Below are positions 4,821 through 7,090 of a stretch of DNA of 7,090 nt, one piece after another. A program made the translations under genes and the position numbers. Position 1 is the stretch's first letter; each line of letters opens with the position of its first letter. Where the stretch lies: the NCBI GenBank assembly GCA_964460075.1, contig CAYWPC010000049.1:1-7090 (forward strand), given 5' to 3'. Source of the stretch: JAMBLL01 sp964460075. Its GTDB lineage: Bacteria; Actinomycetota; Acidimicrobiia; Spongiisociales; UBA5794. The notes below the pieces were generated by a model. It ran no database searches. It was not told the origin of the DNA and saw nothing but the letters and a program-made list of their open reading frames with translations.

Positions 4821-5926
4821 CAGCTCTGTGCGCCACGTAGGGGTTCGGACGCAGTTTTCGTATCAAGACTCGTGATCGCGACCCGGTCGCCTTCTTGTAC
4901 TCCAGAGAGGACCACGAGGCCGTCGGCGGAAGCTAGAACCGATACTTCGACCCGGCCACGGGTGCGTTCCGTTACGAATGTCGAGCCGTCGGGGGATACG
5001 CGAATAGCACCTGCGGGCGCCACAGGGCCTGTGGTATCGGGTACGAGGACTACCTCGCCCACGAGTCGGGTCTTTCCTTGCACCGGTAGGAGGTTGCAGC
5101 GCTCGCCACAGATGGTCTGTCGGCTTCCGAGCAGCACTTCGACTTCGTCTCCGCCGAGGTCGCGGACCGGACCCAGCGATGCGGCCCATTCAGTGCTACG
5201 GGGACCCTCGATAATGACGATGCTGTCAGGTGGCAATCCCGCGAGGACGGCGCGGCGTAGTTGGATCGTGAAGGTGGGTTCGTTCTCGAGTAGCGCCAGT
5301 ATATCGCTGTCTTCTGAAATGCGGTCTCCAACTTTCGCTTGCCAGGCGATCGCCGCAGGTAGGCTGTCGACGAAGAGCAGAGTGCCGAGCGGGATTCGGC
5401 CGTCCGGGTCCAATCCGATGACCGCTTGCCAGCTTTTGACGGCCGTTGTCGTGGCGCCCCCCCATCTCCCATCGACCGGCCCGTCGTACAGTCCCGCTCG
5501 GGCCAGGAACGCCTGAAGTTGTGCAATGTCTTTGCCCTGTTGGCCCGCTCGCAGGTCTCGGAACGCTGGGATAGCACCTTCTGCGACGACGAGGGGTTGT
5601 AGGTCGACAGTTCCGACGATGTCACCGTCGTCAACGACCGCGCCGTCAGATGCCATTTGCTCAGTGAGGATGCCGGGTCGCGTGTGGGCAAGTGTGGTTC
5701 TCGGCTGCCATTGTGCGTATACGGTCATTTGTACGCTGTCGCTGATGGTGCCTGTACGGATCTCGTACCAGGTTGTGGCAGGGCCTGATGTGACGTCGGC
5801 CCGCGGCGTCGATACTTGACCGGCTGCCCACCATCCGACGGCCACAAGCACCAGTCCTGCACCGGCCCAAGCGGCCGTCCGGAGAAGGCGTCCCACAATC
5901 GACGCGCTTTTTGGTGGGGGATGCAT
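4820..5926 (-). CDS. Membrane-fusion (HlyD-like) adaptor with peptidoglycan-binding domain
   Basis: With the start at ATG 5926 (four bases after the preceding stop) the protein has 368 residues; the frame is open back to 5980, but that would run into the preceding gene. Residues 16-37 form an N-terminal membrane anchor. Lipoyl-like half-segments lie at about 83-110 (GAVVDDGDIVGTVDL) and 196-215 (AKVGDRISEDSDILALLEN). Between them is a PG_binding_1-type domain at about 119-178, with QGKDIAQLQAFLARAGLYDG and DGRWGGATTTAVKSWQ. The C-terminus (DGLVVLSGVQEGDRVAI) is the usual end of HlyD/RND-type adaptors. In Gram-positive bacteria such adaptors join MacB-type ABC pairs, and the wall-binding domain replaces the coiled-coil hairpin. 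Two Cys about five residues apart (TICGERC) could form a disulfide outside the cell. It likely anchors the complex to the wall or hands on a peptide. Confidence 0.85.
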   Translation of the reverse strand: MHPPPKSASIVGRLLRTAAWAGAGLVLVAVGWWAAGQVSTPRADVTSGPATTWYEIRTGTISDSVQMTVYAQWQPRTTLAHTRPGILTEQMASDGAVVDDGDIVGTVDLQPLVVAEGAIPAFRDLRAGQQGKDIAQLQAFLARAGLYDGPVDGRWGGATTTAVKSWQAVIGLDPDGRIPLGTLLFVDSLPAAIAWQAKVGDRISEDSDILALLENEPTFTIQLRRAVLAGLPPDSIVIIEGPRSTEWAASLGPVRDLGGDEVEVLLGSRQTICGERCNLLPVQGKTRLVGEVVLVPDTTGPVAPAGAIRVSPDGSTFVTERTRGRVEVSVLASADGLVVLSGVQEGDRVAITSLDTKTASEPLRGAQS

Positions 5927-5930
5927 TGCG

Positions 5931-6470
5931 TCAGCCACGTGCGTACATGTCAAGTCCACAGGCCTTCTTCGCTGCTGCATATGCTTCGGGTGACCAGTTG
6001 GGCGCGTCGACGCCGTCGATCGGCATCCAAGGACCGTCGGCCCGCCAGTCCGCCGCGAACGTCTCGAAGGTTGGGACGGGGTCAGGGTGGTAGCCGAGTC
6101 CGCGTAGGCAGTCGGCGTCGTCTAGCCATTGGTCGTAGATCTCCTTCAACTCGGAGTCACTCTTCTGGGCAGGATTCCACAGCTTTGCGCATTCGCGCCC
6201 CGTCAAGCCTGGGTCCTCAACTCCCGACATGTCGAACTCGTACCCACCCTCAACTTCAATGACCGTCGCGCCTGCCTCGAGCATGCATTCAACACCCGGC
6301 GGGTACAGCGTGTCCGAAACAGCGATCTTGCCATTGCTGGCGGGGTCGCCGGGGTTACCCGTGGATCCCGCCGGGCCTGCGCATGCACTGGCAGTGATGG
6401 CGATGACTACCAGAGCGGCGCATCGGCGGATCGATACTATTCGGGCTGTGGGTCGCGTTCGCGCCCCCAT
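5931..6470 (-). CDS. Putative lipoprotein with four conserved-looking cysteines
   Basis: The start at ATG 6470 gives 179 residues; a GTG at 6515 is in frame but would overlap the upstream gene by 28 bases. Residues 1-30 form a signal peptide with an imperfect lipobox (TASAC, Cys30), so lipid attachment is likely but not certain. The mature part starts with a Gly/Pro/Ser-rich linker, then an acidic domain with Cys62, Cys94, Cys121 and Cys171, enough for two disulfides. Aromatic segments follow (IYDQWLDDADCLRGLGY, DWRADGPWMPI, PEAYAAAKKACG). I do not recognise a named family. It lies between the secreted peptide gene (17-base gap) and the adaptor gene (four-base gap). A role as a surface immunity protein or an extracellular partner of the transporter is inferred from position only. 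Confidence 0.72.
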   Translation of the reverse strand: MGARTRPTARIVSIRRCAALVVIAITASACAGPAGSTGNPGDPASNGKIAVSDTLYPPGVECMLEAGATVIEVEGGYEFDMSGVEDPGLTGRECAKLWNPAQKSDSELKEIYDQWLDDADCLRGLGYHPDPVPTFETFAADWRADGPWMPIDGVDAPNWSPEAYAAAKKACGLDMYARG

Positions 6471-6487
6471 GCATCCACCGCTCCGAG

Positions 6488-6790
6488 TTATCCGTAGTTG
6501 CGGCATCCCGCCCACGTTGCGTTCGTGTCAAGGTGCGGCGTCCCGAACGCCTCCCAATTCCCAGAGTAGTTGCCGTTCTTCTCACGCACATTCCATCCGG
6601 ACAGGAACCACCATGTTGGGGTGCTTATCCCTGGAGGCTCGATTGCTCCCGTGTCCTGGAATCGCGCGTGGGTATACGCGATCGTGGCACCACAGTTCTT
6701 GTAGCCGGTTTCCAACCCGGCAGCGAACGCGGGTGCCGCCATCGCGACAACAAGCACGCCAACGAGAATCCCTAGCGTGATGAGTCGCAT
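6488..6790 (-). CDS. Small secreted peptide, bacteriocin-like by context
   Basis: The 100-residue product begins at ATG 6790 behind AAGGAGA (6801-6795). Residues 1-23 are a textbook Sec signal peptide (LGILVGVLVVAMAAPAFA) with cleavage likely after AFA. The mature peptide of about 77 residues is rich in Gly, Trp, Tyr and Asn and has only Cys33 and Cys96, which could close a single large loop. Segments such as STPTWWFLSGWNVREKNGNY are tryptophan-rich. Size, export signal and position at the head of an operon with a lipoprotein and a MacB-type transporter recall the lactococcin 972 class of Sec-exported bacteriocins with companion ABC genes. The sequence match to that family is not clear, so the functional name is tentative. 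Alternatives are a cell-wall-active peptide, a signal, or a substrate sensed by the transporter. Confidence 0.75.
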   Translation of the reverse strand: MRLITLGILVGVLVVAMAAPAFAAGLETGYKNCGATIAYTHARFQDTGAIEPPGISTPTWWFLSGWNVREKNGNYSGNWEAFGTPHLDTNATWAGCRNYG

Positions 6791-6794
6791 TGTT

Positions 6795-6801
6795 TCTCCT
6801 T
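6795..6801 (-). promoter_or_regulatory. Ribosome binding site of the secreted peptide gene
   Basis: AAGGAGA on the minus strand ends four bases before ATG 6790. It is the strongest ribosome site in this operon, in keeping with high expression of the small secreted product. Confidence 0.75.
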
Positions 6802-6821
6802 GATGGACGACTTCATGCTTC

Positions 6822-6849
6822 TATTGGCTCAACCCTCGACATCAGTTCC
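6822..6849 (-). promoter_or_regulatory. Candidate ECF-type promoter of the peptide/ABC operon
   Basis: On the minus strand GGAACT (6849-6844) is followed by 16 bases and CCAATA (6827-6822), with the start codon 31 bases further on. Arrangement and spacing match the two candidate elements at 563-590 and 607-634. A second GGAAC (6878-6874, minus strand) lies 29 bases upstream but lacks a matching -10. If real, the element puts this operon under the sigma factor encoded at 1260-1847. Confidence 0.35.
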
Positions 6850-6855
6850 AGTTGT

Positions 6856-6873
6856 GCCCGGGCTAGCACGGGC
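6856..6873. repeat. Inverted repeat GCCCG-N8-CGGGC
   Basis: A 5-bp inverted repeat (6856-6860 and 6869-6873) encloses a GCTAGC palindrome. It lies just upstream of the candidate promoter of the minus-strand operon and could be a regulator site, but it is short. Confidence 0.3.
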
Positions 6874-6991
6874 GTTCCACGAGCCGGTGACGCAGGGACG
6901 CTGAGGAAGGCAAGCGTGTGCGTCTCCAGGCGAGAAGGCAAGGTCGGACTGCCCGAGCGGAAGTGCTCAGACGTGCAGAAGCAACCGACTC

Positions 6992-7020
6992 TTGAATAGG
7001 TCAAGATTTCGACCTATGAT
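6992..7020 (+). promoter_or_regulatory. Sigma-70-type promoter of the antitoxin gene
   Basis: TTGAAT (6992-6997) and TATGAT (7015-7020) are separated by exactly 17 bases, a good match to the housekeeping -35/-10 pattern. The ATG at 7029 begins eight bases after the -10, so transcription would start at or next to the start codon. There is no Shine-Dalgarno. This fits leaderless translation, which is frequent in actinobacteria. Confidence 0.65.
6996..7017. promoter_or_regulatory. Palindromic operator candidate ATAGGTC-N8-GACCTAT
   Basis: A perfect 7-bp inverted repeat (6996-7002 and 7011-7017) fills the promoter spacer and overlaps both the -35 and the -10. A dimer bound here would block RNA polymerase. 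Phd/YefM antitoxins usually repress their own operons through such palindromes, so this is the probable autoregulatory site. Confidence 0.6.
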
Positions 7021-7028
7021 ACTTCTAC

Positions 7029-7090
7029 ATGAGTGACACCCTTCCGTTCTCTGAAGTCAAGGCCCACCTCTCTGAGCTTGCCGACCGGGT
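7029..7090 (+). CDS. Phd/YefM-family antitoxin, N-terminal part (runs off the edge)
   Basis: The first 20 complete codons read MSDTLPFSEVKAHLSELADR and the frame continues beyond the window. The pattern of a short N-terminal strand followed by S-E-V-K-A-x-L-S-E-L is the hallmark of the Phd/YefM DNA-binding domain. These antitoxins bind the operator as dimers, and their C-terminal tail neutralises a toxin, often RelE/ParE or VapC/Doc type. The toxin gene is expected just to the right, outside the window. The ATG follows a -10 box by eight bases, so the mRNA is probably leaderless. The call rests on only about 20 residues, but they are very typical. Confidence 0.8.
   Translation, partial: MSDTLPFSEVKAHLSELADR

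Noticed and set aside
5457..5463. Seven-C run (seven Gs on the coding strand) inside the adaptor as a second frameshift site
   Set aside because: The reading frame is intact on both sides and the PG-binding pattern continues without a break.
4725..5516. 263-codon + strand open frame opposite the adaptor gene
   Set aside because: Long but Ser/Arg/Pro/Thr-rich antisense shadow; the opposite strand encodes a recognisable adaptor with coupled neighbours.
6488..6790. Firm naming of the secreted peptide as lactococcin 972 family
   Set aside because: Context and size fit, but I cannot align the characteristic residues of that family with confidence, so only a context-based description is given.
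6790..7004. Open frames on both strands between the peptide gene and the antitoxin
   Set aside because: No ribosome sites or protein-like composition; the stretch is better explained as a promoter region for the divergent units.

Overview
The window looks like chromosomal DNA from a Gram-positive, moderately GC-rich actinobacterium. An Acidimicrobiia-like lineage is possible, but this is inferred from gene style and base composition only. Supporting signs are an ECF sigma factor coupled to a single-pass anti-sigma-like protein of a type common in actinobacteria, a membrane-fusion adaptor carrying a peptidoglycan-binding domain, secreted disulfide-type proteins, and a probable leaderless gene start.

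Layout. Bases 2-88 hold the last 28 codons of a + strand gene ending in a membrane helix. Bases 89-352 contain no gene I can support, only a tRNA T-arm-like motif. A 54-codon gene with a CxxC motif runs on the minus strand (517-353). From 584 to 634 there is an inverted repeat that places two GGAACC motifs back to back. Next comes a + strand operon: a secreted beta/gamma-crystallin (I36-like) protein (676-1230), an ECF sigma factor (1260-1847), and a membrane anti-sigma candidate (to 2898). The anti-sigma's best start (ATG 1844, strong Shine-Dalgarno, ATGA overlap) is out of frame by one base because of an eight-C run.

A hairpin at 2932-2983 separates this operon from a convergent five-gene minus-strand operon. 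Read from its promoter end, that operon encodes a 100-residue secreted peptide (6790-6488), a putative lipoprotein (6470-5931), a membrane-fusion adaptor with a PG_binding_1-type domain (5926-4820), an ABC ATPase (4820-4170), and a MacB/FtsX-type permease (4173-3067). The last three are translationally coupled or nearly so. The arrangement resembles an export or self-protection module for a secreted bacteriocin-like peptide. At the right edge a Phd/YefM-type antitoxin gene starts at 7029 behind a recognisable promoter with a palindrome; its toxin would lie outside the window.

Working hypothesis: the ECF sigma factor controls its own operon, the small divergent CxxC gene and possibly the peptide/ABC operon. 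A similar element, GGAAC(C/T)-N16-(C/T)(G/C)AAT(A/T), sits at suitable distance before all three. This is inference from sequence pattern alone.
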